DNA from: Mesostigma viride
Lineage: Eukaryota > Streptophyta > Mesostigmatophyceae > Mesostigmatales > Mesostigmataceae
Assembly (NCBI GenBank): GCA_009746045.1
Contig: RPFO01000276.1
Span: forward strand, 843,085-907,084
DNA: 64,000 bases
Reading direction: 5' to 3'
Below are positions 45,627-57,200 of the stretch, piece after piece. The notes below the pieces were generated by a model, which saw only the letters and a program-made list of their open reading frames with translations, made no database searches and was not told the origin of the DNA. The first letter of the stretch is position 1. Each line of letters starts with the position of its first letter. The position numbers and the translations under genes are program-made.

Positions 45627-48600
45627 ATGGCGCGATCGGGGCGGGGGGCCGTTTCCGACGGTTCGCGTCCCTTGTCCAATGACGACCGGGAGCCTGCACT
45701 TCGCGGTCTCTGGAGCGACAAGTACATCGAGAACAAGGGGTACAAAATTGCCAATGACATCTTTCCTATCATGGCGGAACGCGTGAAAGCAAACAACCAC
45801 AGGACGCCAGAGATGAGCGCGGAGGTTCTGTCTTGCGCAGCTTCAAGACTAAATGCCATGGTGGCGGAGAGCAACGGCATTAAGAAGAGGAAGAACTGTG
45901 ACGGCGGGCTTCCTGAAAATTGGGCGGAATCTCTTCGGGATAACATCAAGAAGGCTTTTGGCGACTTGGGAACATCTGAGAAGGATCGTGGGCTTAGGTG
46001 GGCCTTGTGTGGACTTGTTACGAAGGCAATGGAGGGCGTCCCGGACAGGATTGTGGAGCGCGCGTTCGGGATTGACAGGCGCTTTGTCGCAACTGTTCGG
46101 GGTCACAGGGATGGAATGGAAGAAGGGGAGGACGACCTTTTGATGAGTGCGCCAGAGAGGAGGAGGAGGAAAGACGAGCTTCCGACGGAAGTCATTGCCC
46201 TGATACAAGCGTGCTGGAGGGATGATAACTTGACGCGGGCGTCTCCGAACATGAAGGATGTTCATTGTGAATGGACCAGAAAGGATTACAAACATACACT
46301 AGCGTTTTCGGAGGGTGCGCGCTACTATACTGTCTCCAAGTCGAAGATTTACGAAGTGTTCATTTCCCGCCATCCGGAGTTGAAGCCACCGCGGCGGATG
46401 GACAGTAGGGAGGGGGGGGGGGGGAGGGAGAGGAGGGTGTGAGGGGGGGAAATCAGGTGATTTTGGAGACGGAGGCAGGGATGTCAATGCTACGCACGAA
46501 TCAGAAGAGCACAGTTCATGTGGGATACACTACTTTTTGCAAGCATATGCCCGCATGCGTCAAGGGGCGGTGGAAAATGCGGAACTTGTGCGCATGCCAG
46601 CACCACACTACCATGCAGTCCATGGTTGGGGGGTTGGCCAAATTTCGTGCAACTTTTCATGCCAGATGCGAGTGCGGACCTGAATGCCACGCGTGCGATC
46701 ATGGTAGCCAGCTCGACGTGGGGTCGTCCGTGCCCACATGTTCCATTTTCAAAGCCACTCACACGACAGAGTGGGTGAACAAGTTTACTTGTGAGGTGGA
46801 GGGGATGAGGGAGGGGGGAGGTTCGAGGTCGTCTGTGGGGTCGTCGCGGCCGCAGGTTCAGCCTTTTCAGGGCGAACTTGAGGATCTGCCCATGCATGGG
46901 AGGGTGCTGGACGACGAGGAAGGGGTGCCCGATCATGACCTGGGCGAGGAGTTGGGGGTTTGCTCGATCCGGCGTAAGGCTTGTGTGTTGGGCACTTGCC
47001 TGGCTCCCAAGTGTGGAATTCGGAACTTCATGTTATGCGAACGGGAGGAGGCTTCCAACCACCTGATTTCATGGACCAGATACGAGATGCAGGATGTGCC
47101 GCCGGGTGCGGTTCTTGGGCCAGAGGTAATTTTTAGTGGAGTGGTTGCGCCCCAAGGCGTTTCTTTTGCAATGTTTCCTGAAGTTCTTGGGCCAGAGGTA
47201 ATTTTTAGTGGAGTGGTTGCGCCCCAAGGCGTTTCTTTTTCAATTTTTCCTGAGGTCCTGTCTTTTTTCTTTCTACAGGTCATTGGTGGGTCGAAGTTGA
47301 TGTCTTTTCTGTATGTGCACACTGCGCATATGCAGGACGACTGTGACGAGATCGCAAAGGCTGGTGGGCAGCGATTGACGCAAGTCGACGTCAAGTCCAC
47401 ACCAACGGAGCTAAAGGAGGCAATTGTGGACAAGTGGCCGGACTTCATCCAGCATTGCTTCAACGCGTGGTGGCAAGCGGACGCCTCCAAGGAATGTCTC
47501 TCAAGGATGCGGGTGGGGGACCTTGTATGCCACACAGATTACGCCGAGAACTACCAGTCTTACACCTATCACAATCTCCAAGCACAGTATTGGCATCCAG
47601 TCACATTCGTCCTTATGCCCTGGATCGTGCGCTACTTGGATCCAGCGTCGGGAAAGGTCGTGAGAAGGGAGTTTCACTTCATCGGACAGGGCGGAATGAA
47701 AAGGGACGGGCGGGCCCTCCGTTTTGCTATCCTCAAAATCCTGGCGACACTACGGTCAGAAGGGGTAGAGGTGAAGCGCTTCATTGGGTGGTCGGACAAT
47801 TGCTCCATGCAGTTCAAGTCAAGGAATGTGATCGCGGAAGTGGCCCGGCTGCTGACGGAGGATCCGCACCTGGAGTCATTTGAGTGGAATTACTTTGGGG
47901 AGCAGCACGGAAAGGGGGAGGTGGATGGAGCTGGTGGGACTGTGAAGTGCATGTTGAGGAGGTGGCACATCAGGGAAGAGAACCAGGACAAACAGACGGC
48001 CGCCCAGTTGGTGGAGAATCTGGCGTCGGGGGCGGTGGGCGGGACCACAACGACCAGGCGTAACTTCTTCGAGTTCCCCGAGGTAATTAAGTGTACAGTC
48101 CTCGTTCAGGGAATAGTTACGCCGGCCGTCGTTTCTAGGGCGTTCTTGGAGTCCTGGCGATCAGGAGTGCTTAATAAAACACAACTAGCTCGATGGTCTC
48201 GTAACTTCAACTTTCCCTTGTGCAAATCTTGTCTTCGACGCGCAGGTGCTTCCTTACAGCCCAGGGCGCGGCGAAATCAAAGGAGTGAAGAAGGCGCACT
48301 GGTGGCGCATGGACAAGTCGAATGTGACGCGCTTAATGCTGCGCCAGTATTCCTGCTATTGTGGCGGTGCGTGCGCCGAGGAAAGGTGGTGGGATTGTCG
48401 AAAGGAGTGGACCGACATGGACGGCTGGAATGTGGGAGGTGCTCGGATGAAGCTCCACAAACTGGGGGAGCCAGTGCAAAGGAACCCAAACGGACAAGGG
48501 GGGCACGCAGGGACGCGACTGAACAGACTACAGGCAGAGAGGACGATGATGGGAAGGAGACTGAAGCTGCGAGACATTTTTGCCGTCGAGTCCTACTCTG

Positions 48601-48977
48601 GTGATGAGTCCCACGATCCAGATCATCCATATTGGCTAGCGGAAGTCTTGCAGGAGCCTTATCAGGTGGCCGCTACTTTCGTGAGGCGAGTGGCCGACAG
48701 AAACGGCAAGGTCGATAGGGAGTTGTTCCGTAAGGGACAATGGGTGGTGGGGGTGCGCTACTGGGACAGATTTCCGGGTATGGCGACGATGTTCAAAATG
48801 GACGCCGATGCGCAAGCTGAACAGCCAAACTTGGTCAATTGCTACCTGTGCATGGACGCGGGGTTCGAACACACCATTGTTGTCAACCCAGCTAACAATC
48901 GCCAGGCCATCTTGACCATTCCGACAGACGTCGAGAAACGGCTCACGAACTTGGCCAAGAAGAGACCTGTTGAGTAG
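45627..48977 (+). CDS. DDE-type transposase-like protein, spliced, one frame break
   Basis: Coding parts are 45627-46412, about 46443-47125, 47279-48082 and 48246-48977 (stop 48975-48977). The first part (MARSGRGAV...) reaches a G13 run at 46412-46424, after which the frame is one base back. Domains in order: an N-terminal helical region with possible DNA-binding character (TVSKSKIYEVFISRHPEL); cysteine/histidine clusters (CACQHH, CECGPECHACDH, CVLGTCLAPKC); then a candidate RNase H-fold catalytic core with HTDYAENYQ (about 47531), WSDNCSMQFKSR (about 47789) and GEQHGKGEVDGAGG (about 47898). The Asp-Asp and Asp-Glu/His spacings are about 86 and 37 residues. The last exon holds YWLAEVLQEPY and RKGQWVVGVRYW, a small-barrel-like pattern. 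The exact transposon superfamily is not recognised. Introns carry the same hairpins as block I. Confidence 0.65.
47111..47278 (+). repeat. 72-bp tandem duplication spanning a 5' splice site and hairpin
   Basis: GTTCTTGGGCCAGAGGTAAT and the following 50 bases, including GTTGCGCCCCAAGGCGTTTC (47144 and 47216), occur twice. Two identical donors (47126 and 47198) therefore precede one acceptor (TTCTACAG, ending 47278). The whole intron from 47126 is 153 nt, a multiple of three, and has no stop in the gene's frame. Confidence 0.9.
48083..48245 (+). repeat. Intron with one hairpin motif
   Basis: The donor GAG|GTAATT and acceptor GACGCGCAG bound an intron containing GTTACGCCGGCCGTCGTTTC at 48116-48135. 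This is the last motif copy in the window. Confidence 0.88.
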
Positions 48978-49600
48978 GCCAGCTCGCCCGGGCTTGGTTG
49001 GACGAGGTGGACAGCCTTGAGAGCACGTGCTTCGTTGTGAGCACTTGCCTTTCAGCCGTGATTTGCAAACGAGTTCCTTGTCCTGAATTGTAAAGCTCGA
49101 TTCATGCTCTTTTAAGGAAGTGTATAATATTATCCAGATCATGTATATATTTAGATCTAGACCTGAGTTCAAATAACATTTCTTAGAGGGCTGAGATGCG
49201 CGAGGTCCAGCATACATGTATATATCCATGGAGACATGTTACAAACTCAAATGTTTCATTGTACGTACCACTAGCTCGTCGACGGGGGTATCCCATGTAA
49301 TGTATGATTTATGAATTAATTAATCGCTTAATTGTACAATTTAAATGGATCATGAACTTGTCAAGTGGCCTAATTTGGTTTATTTGGTTCATCATTTATT
49401 GATGTCAATCATTCTTAATTGAATCTCGAGCAATAGCAATCATGAAGCACATCCTAATCATGTGATTCGCATAATGAGAATAGGCAACAAGTGCTAAGTA
49501 CTTTGAGGAATGCGGGGTTGGTCAGGTTATTATAGAGCTAGAGCTACAAACGGCACATATATTGCAAACTTTGCGCTCCAGGCATGGAATTTCAAAAGTA
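48978..49600. other. AT-rich 3' flank; no gene
   Basis: Low-GC sequence after the transposase-like stop, with repeated TTAATTAAT and ATCATG words. Parts between 49310 and 49500 faintly resemble the 356-bp repeat (TCTTAATTGAA). No believable frame. Confidence 0.55.
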
Positions 49601-49632
49601 CCAAAATTGGAGCAGTAGATGTTGGGGACGCC
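49600..49632 (+). repeat. Isolated 3' end of the 356-bp repeat
   Basis: AAAAGTACCA, a short different stretch, then TTGGAGCAGTAGATGTTGGG and GACGCCC match the end of the 356-bp repeat at 12195 and 30267. What follows differs at all three places. Confidence 0.75.
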
Positions 49633-50214
49633 CTCGCACCAATTTTGCTGACTATAGGACGGACGTCTCTGGATCCTAGGGCATCGCCAACTTACACCTA
49701 CAGTCATCCGCAAAAGTTCTCCTTTCCGGGGAGTGATGCAAGCCTTTCGGATGTGGTACTAGATAAATCATTCGAGATCTGTGTGTAGGAGTACTACACA
49801 CGTGTCTGCACTCGAGACTTGTTCAGTCTCGAAACGTGAGACGGGCTGAACACGGCTGGAACCTTCTTGAGAAGGGGGTGTAGCCGGTACTATCGAGATC
49901 AGCCAAGCGTATATTCTGATTTGGCACGCCGCAAAGGTGAAAACCATTTGCGTTCAGTGCCGGTCCGCGGAAAACGCGGAAAAACGCGATCTGCAAATGA
50001 ATCCAGGCCGGAATCGAACTGGGGACCTCTCGCACCAATTTTGCTGACTATAGGACGGACGTCTCCGGATCCTAGGGCATCGCCAACTGACACCTACAGT
50101 CATCCGCAAAAGTTCTCCTTTCCGGGGAGTGATGCAAGCCTTTCGGATTCGGTACTAGATAAATCATTCGAGATCTGTGTGTAGGAGTACTACACACGTG
50201 TCTGCACTCGAGAC
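49633..50214. mobile_element. Short element with 185-bp direct repeats
   Basis: 49633-49817 and 50030-50214 are near-identical direct repeats (from TCGCACCAATTTTGCTGACT to GTCTGCACTCGAGAC). Between them is about 212 bp that includes the SINE-like repeat. The size fits a terminal-repeat element in miniature, but the repeats lack clear TG...CA ends. A duplication around a SINE insertion is equally possible. Confidence 0.5.
49914..50060 (-). mobile_element. SINE-like repeat with A-box and B-box
   Basis: On the minus strand, TATAGTCAGCAAAATTGGTG (A-box-like) is followed by GCGAGAGGTCCCCAGTTCGA (B-box-like, tRNA-Ala-like wording). The body ends at CCTTTGCGGCGTGCCAAATC. The anticodon arm is largely missing, so it is not a working tRNA gene. 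A further fragment of the tail lies at 50446-50480. Confidence 0.5.
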
Positions 50215-51189
50215 CTTGATACGTTTGGATCATGATGCAGGCGATATTTGTAATTTTCGTGTAATTATTTTTTCTAATGAGATTTGGCATAGTACTCCGT
50301 GGCATGCCCATGCGCATGACACGCAAGTACTTACATTGAATATTCAAATAGTGATCTAAACAAGTAAGTGGGGGAAGCCGGGGGAGCTGGGGATCACTGG
50401 GACAACTGCACCACGAAGTCAACTACAACCTAAGCAGTGCCCAATACTCTGATTTGGCACGCCGCAAAGGTGAAAACCATGTCATATCATCCATCATCTC
50501 CATGACTGGAGCCACCAATTCCCAAGGATACATGCTTTATTATGATGGTTAAGCAACACTCAGTGGCCCTACACAAATACTTTCATGACCTTGATGCCCA
50601 TGTAGATATGTACGGAAATTTCTTTTCGATATCACTGAAATTGTTACCGTAAAACCTGAGCATCATTGTGCGAAGCCAAAAACTCGAATGCAGCCTGTAG
50701 AATCCAGCCAAACAAACAATCAAATTTAATCCAGCAAAACCAATTTTAAAGTCAGAAATGCCCAACCGCCCAACAATGGTGCTATCCTCTCCACATGCAT
50801 CTTGAAAGCATTGTTTGCATATGTATTAAAGGGTAAAAAGGACGGCCATGTTTAGGTTGAGAATGTATAAAGCCACAAAAGTTGTCGTCAGAAGTGGCAA
50901 TGGCTGGAAGCTGGGTGGGGACATCAGGCCGTTACGCCCACAATGCAAGGGACGTTTCGCCCCCTACCAGTGTTCACGATCCACAAACATTCTTCACTGA
51001 AATCCATCTCCTTAGCAACAGCAGACTGCGATCCAAAATCAGCATAATAACCGGATTAGGACCTCACAAAATGTCACAAGCGCATGCGCGAATGAAGGCG
51101 TTATAGACTTGAGGGCCGCAGAAGACAGGACCACCTAGGGTAGATGCAAGAGCACCGCAAAGGACTCATGCAAAAGCGCCACGCAAACT
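50215..51189. other. No gene recognised
   Basis: No supported coding region. The terminal exon of the THOC3/TEX1 gene is expected here if the donor at 51227 is used, but I could not find it. Confidence 0.45.
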
Positions 51190-51227
51190 TCAGTGAAACT
51201 CCCAACACCCCACGCATGCCAATTTAC

Positions 51228-54200
51228 CTTCTGTGAAACGTTCGCGGTCATCCCCTGCGTGCGCCAGCAGCATGTGCTTGGGGTTCCACTTGACGCTGTT
51301 CAGCGCAGCTCGGCATGGCAGGCGATGCAACGTGCGGCACTTGCGCGTGCTCAGGTCGACTTGGGACTGCAACCGGCGCATCGCAGTCCATGCAAGCAAG
51401 AGCAGCGACGCAACCCCCAGTATACAGCCCCCGGGCGCCAAACCACGTGCGTCGGTGCATGTCAGTGATATGTTGAATAGACATCAGGAGCAGGGAGCTT
51501 GTGGGACCATTGTGTGCTATCATGTGTTCACCGCCCCATGACACCCGCATGCGCGCGAAGCCGCGGGGCTAGAGGAATGGCATGGGTGTGATGCATCCCA
51601 TGGCCAGCCTACCACGCCTTCTGTTCCCAGAATCTATTCTTGTAAAGGAGACTCAAGGGGACTCCCCCCACTGGGCTCACCCCAACCAACGGACAAGAGA
51701 AGGTACGTGGATGCCCCTGCGGCCAAGCCAGGCACACACACCGCACAGGCACTGGGCACACACAACACACGGGCACTGGGCACACGGATATGAGCACACA
51801 GATATGAGCGCAATTTCAAAGTTCAGAGCTGCCTACCACTGGAGCATAGCCACGACGGACCACTGGGAGTTTGACTGGAGAAGGCGTTGTGCTTGGGGAG
51901 CTGTCTGTACAACAGGAGCGCATTCACATGCCCTCGATACAGACCCCACAGCATGGTGCCATGCTTTCAGTGCCTCCACACCCCATGGACGCGGCGTACA
52001 GGCACACCCACTGGCCTCAGCCCCGCGATTCCCCCGGGTTGCCTGCATGGCTCTAGGCTTACAATGTCCACAAAGGAATCCTCACTGCCGGACGCCAGGT
52101 ACTGCCCATTGTTGCTGAAGCTGAGCGTGCGCACATTGCACCTGCAGGCGACGCCCACACATGAGGGTCAGGGACACGTCAGGGATGCATCAGGGATGCA
52201 TCAGCCACGGACAGCGGGTGGGTGTGGCTGCAGGGTCATTACCGTTGTATGGGAACCATGACTACCTTATGCGTGGTCACAAAGCCACCTATATACGGCA
52301 ACCATAGGGAACCATGACTACCTTCTGCGTGGTCACAAAGCCACCTATATACGGCGACCATAGGGAACCATGACTACCTTATGCGTGGTCACAAAGCCAC
52401 CTATATACGGCGACCATAGGGAACCATGAATACCTTATGCGTGGTCACAAAGCCACCTATATACGGCAACCATAGGGAACCATGACTACCTTGTGCGTGG
52501 TCACAAAGCCACCTATATACGGCGACCATAGGGAACCATGACTACCTTATGCGTGGTCACAAAGCCACCTATATACGGCAACCATAGGGAACCATGACTA
52601 CCTTGTGCGTGGTCACAAAGCCACCTATATACGGAGACCATAGGGAACCATGACTACCTTCTGCGTGGTCACAAAGCCACCTATATACGGCAACCATAGG
52701 GAACCATGAATACCTTATGCGTGGTCACAAAGCCACCTATATACGGCAACCATGGGGAACCATGACTACCTTCTGCGTGGTCACAAAGCCACCTATATAC
52801 GGCGACCATAGGGAACCATGAATACCTTATGCGTGGTCACAAAGCCACCTATATACGGCGACCATAGGGAACCATGAGTACCTTATGCGTGGTCACAAAG
52901 CCACCTATATACGGCGACCATAGGGAACCATGAATACCTTATGCGTGGTCACAAAGCCACCTAAATACGGCGACCATAGGGAACCATGAATACCTTATGC
53001 GTGGTCACAAAGCCACCTATATACGGCGACCATAGGGAACCATGAGTACCTTCTGCGTGGTCACAAAGCCACCTATATACGGCAACCATAGGGAACCATG
53101 AATACCTTATGCGTGGTCACAACGCCACCTATATACGGCGACCATAGGGAACCATGAATACCTTATGCGTGGTCACAAAGCCACCTATATACGGCGACCA
53201 TAGGGAACCATGAGTACCTTATGCGTGGTCACAAAGCCACCTATATACGGCGACCATAGGGAACCATGAATACCTTATGCGTGGTCACAAAGCCACCTAA
53301 ATACGGCGACCATAGGGAACCATGAATACCTTATGCATGGTCACAAAGCCACCTATATACGGCGACCATAGGGAACCATGAGTACCTTCTGCGTGGTCAC
53401 AAAGCCACCTATATACGGCAACCATAGGGAACCATGAATACCTTATGCGTGGTCACAACGCCACCTATATACGGCGACCATAGGGAACCATGAATACCTT
53501 ATGCGTGGTCACAAAGCCACCTATATACGGCGACCATAGGGAACCATGAGTACCTTATGCGTGGTCACAAAGCCACCTATATACGGCGACCATAGGGAAC
53601 CATGAGTACCTTATGCGTGGTCACAAAGCCACCTAAATACGGCGACCATAGGGAACCATGAATACCTTATGCGTGGTCACAAAGCCACCTATATACGGCG
53701 ACCATAGGGAACCATGAGTACCTTCTGCGTGGTCACAAAGCCACCTATATACGGCAACCATAGGGAACCATGAATACCTTATGCGTGGTCACAAAGCCAC
53801 CTATATACGGCAACCATAGGGAACCATGAATACCTTATGCGTGGTCACAGAGCCACCTATATACGGCGACCATAGGGAACCATGAATACCTTATGCGTGG
53901 TCACAGAGCCACCTATATACGGCGACCATAGGGAACCATGAATACCTTATGCGTGGTCACAAAGCCACCTATATACGGCGACCATAGGGAACCATGAGTA
54001 CCTTATGTGTGGTCACAGAGCCACCTATATACGGCAACCATAGGGAACCATGAATACCTTATGCGTGGTCACAGAGCCACCTATATACGGCGACCATAGG
54101 GAACCATGAATACCTTATGCGTGGTCACAGAGCCACCTATATACGGCAACCATAGGGAACCATGACTACCTTATGCGTGGTCACAAAGCCACCTATATAC

Positions 54201-57200
54201 GGCGACCATAGGGAACCATGAATACCTTATGCGTGGTCACAAAGCCACCTATATACGGCGACCATAGGGAACCATGAGTACCTTCTGCGTGGTCACAAAG
54301 CCACCTATATACGGCAACCATAGGGAACCATGAATACCTTATGCGTGGTCACAAAGCCACCTATATACGGCGACCATAGGGAACCATGAGTACCTTATGT
54401 GTGGTCACAGAGCCACCTATATACGGCAACCATAGGGAACCATGACTACCTTATGCGTGGTCACAAAGCCACCTATATACGGCGACCATAGGGAACCATG
54501 AATACCTTATGCGTGGTCACAAAGCCACCTATATACGGCGACCATAGGGAACCATGAGTACCTTATGTGTGGTCACAGAGCCACCTATATACGGCAACCA
54601 TAGGGAACCATGACTACCTTATGCGTGGTCACAAAGCCACCTATATACGGCGACCATAGGGAACCATGAGTACCTTATGCGTGGTCACAGAGCCACCTAT
54701 ATACGGCAACCATAGGGAACCATGAGTACCTTATGCGTGGTCACAAAGCCACCTATATACGGCGACCATAGGGAACCATGAGTACCTTATGCGTGGTCAC
54801 AAAGCCACCTATATACGGCAACCATAGGGAACCATGAGTACCTTATGCGTGGTCACAGAGCCACCTATATACGGCGACCATAGGGAACCATGAGTACCTT
54901 CTGCGTGGTCACAACGCCACCTATATACGGCGACCATAGGGAACCATGAGTACCTTCTGCGTGGTCACAACGCCACCTATATACGGCGACCATAGGGAAC
55001 CATGAATACCTTATGCGTGGTCACAAAGCCACCTATATACGGCGACCATAGGGGCAGCCCGCCCACGAGGCCAGCTGATGTATGGAGACGCATCAGTTCG
55101 GTGCATTCCCGCGGAGCACGCTCCATCAACAGGTCCTGGCTGGATCGCGTACAGTGTCTATGGGTATCTGCGTACGGTATCGAAGGGGAACCTGAACCAC
55201 ATGATGCCAGATCTACTTTGGAGCTCTTCCACATTGGCGCCAGATTTCTGCCCACCGCCACCATGTGGTTCTCTGGCAGAACTTTCTGTGCCGCGGGATG
55301 TTGGCTCACCCCGCCCATTGCAACGTGAAGCCATCTTTGCATTGCACAGTCTGCAGTCTTTATTGGACGTTTGGAAGCATGGCCTGGCTGACGTGATGAC
55401 TGACATGACCTATTGATGGTAGCTCCATTGAGGGTGATTCCTCGTGTTTAAGGGAGGGTATTCATTTCCACTGAGGGTAATTCTTTATATACATGGTGGG
55501 AGAGCGATCGCAGAAGGGGTGCTTACAACGGGACACTCGTGGCCGCAAGGAACAACCAAACTGATAACGCGAGTTTTTTTTTTTTTTTTTAGCTAAACTG
55601 TCTAGTTCTCGCTCTGAACGCTAGCCATACAATAAAAAAATTAAAATACAAGGCTACGAATTTGCAACTCCATTCATCTCCGACATCCTGAACGACTCGA
55701 TAAACTGCGGTAAAGAAAACGGCAGGCTCGAGCTACCATGTTCCGGATTCTACGGATTTCCGTCCTGCGCTGGTTGTCTCATGGGTATGGAGAATGTTCA
55801 CACGAAACCTAGTCGTGAACGGCGCTAGAAAACAAAGACGCCTGACGTCAAGCTCAACCCCCCATGTGCGTGCCGCGCACTACCGACAGGAGCAAACGTT
55901 CTTCTGCCATCATGCGCCCCGGTCAACAAGACATTCATGCCCCGGACAAGACTTGTGCGCGCCCACGACAAGAAAACTACGACTAGAAAGCTACGACGAG
56001 TATCGAAAGCTGTAGGACAAGCAACCGAGCGTGTTCTGGCCACACCCACCTGGACCCAAAGAAGCAAAAATATCGCCAGCACAGCGCGGCGTTAACATTT
56101 CCGCTGTTCCCATGCCAAATCGTGCCAGCGCACAGGGTACCACTACGACCCATGCACTGCAGGCCACCCCGTTGCAAGCAGAATCCCTCGAGCGATGCGT
56201 GCCCATATGCACGCCACCATCCCCCTCCATGCGTGTGCCCCATACCGCAGCCACCAACAGAGGTCATACAGGGTGACGGTGGGGTTGGACGGAATACCTC
56301 CCTCGTGCGACACCACGGTGTACACGCAAACACAAGACTATATACACACTCACCCGTGCGCCGTGATGGCGCGCCAGCAAACACAAGTCTGAAGAAACAC
56401 TCACTCGTGTGACGTGATGGTGTCGAAGCAAACAAAGTCCTCCATCTCGTGCACCGCAATAATGCCGTCCGCGCCGCCCGTCGCGAAACACCTGCCGCCC
56501 GGCACATGGTGGAATGGACCCATGCTTTCATTAAACAATCAAACAGGATGCTTGCTTTGTAGGCCATAAGACAATTTAATTGCTGTTAAGCCTGTATGAG
56601 ACGTAGGCTGGTGATGGGCATTTGATCGCCCTGCACAAAATAAGCAGGATAGTTATAAGGTCTCTAATTATTGACAGTTTCAAAGTTCCGGAAGTATCAA
56701 ATAACATTAGGCATGGTGTGGCTACCCATGACCTCTAATTATTGACAGTTTCAAAGTTCCAGAAGTATCAAATAACATGAGACATGGTGTGGCTAGCCAT
56801 GACGCCATTGCGAGCAACGCATTGATAATAATCATAAAAAGCACAATGATGGCGCGGCCCGCCTCTCAGGGAAAAGCAAGAGAAAATGAAAGCAACCAGC
56901 AGCACGAGACACTAGTAACGAGTACGCAAATGCCCTTCACCGCTGGGAGCTCCAGGGGACACCGCTGGCAGTGACAACAAGAGAGTAGAAAAAGTAGCAT
57001 TACTATTTCTAACAGGCAGAAATAGACATGAGAGCGATTGTTTGTGCCTGTGCCGTGGTGACGCTCCTGCCTCATCGCCGCCTTACGCCCGCCAAAACGG
57101 GTTTCCTTGATAAGCCCTTCCATGCACCCTTGCTGGCCCGTACCACTACTGCCTCATCACGACTGCCACCAGCAGCGAGTCCAACCAGCCAATATGCACA

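Noticed and set aside
52240-55052. Regular 56-bp repeats resembling a CRISPR array
   Set aside because: Whole units are repeated with no unique spacers, no cas genes are nearby, and the array lies in a eukaryotic intron.
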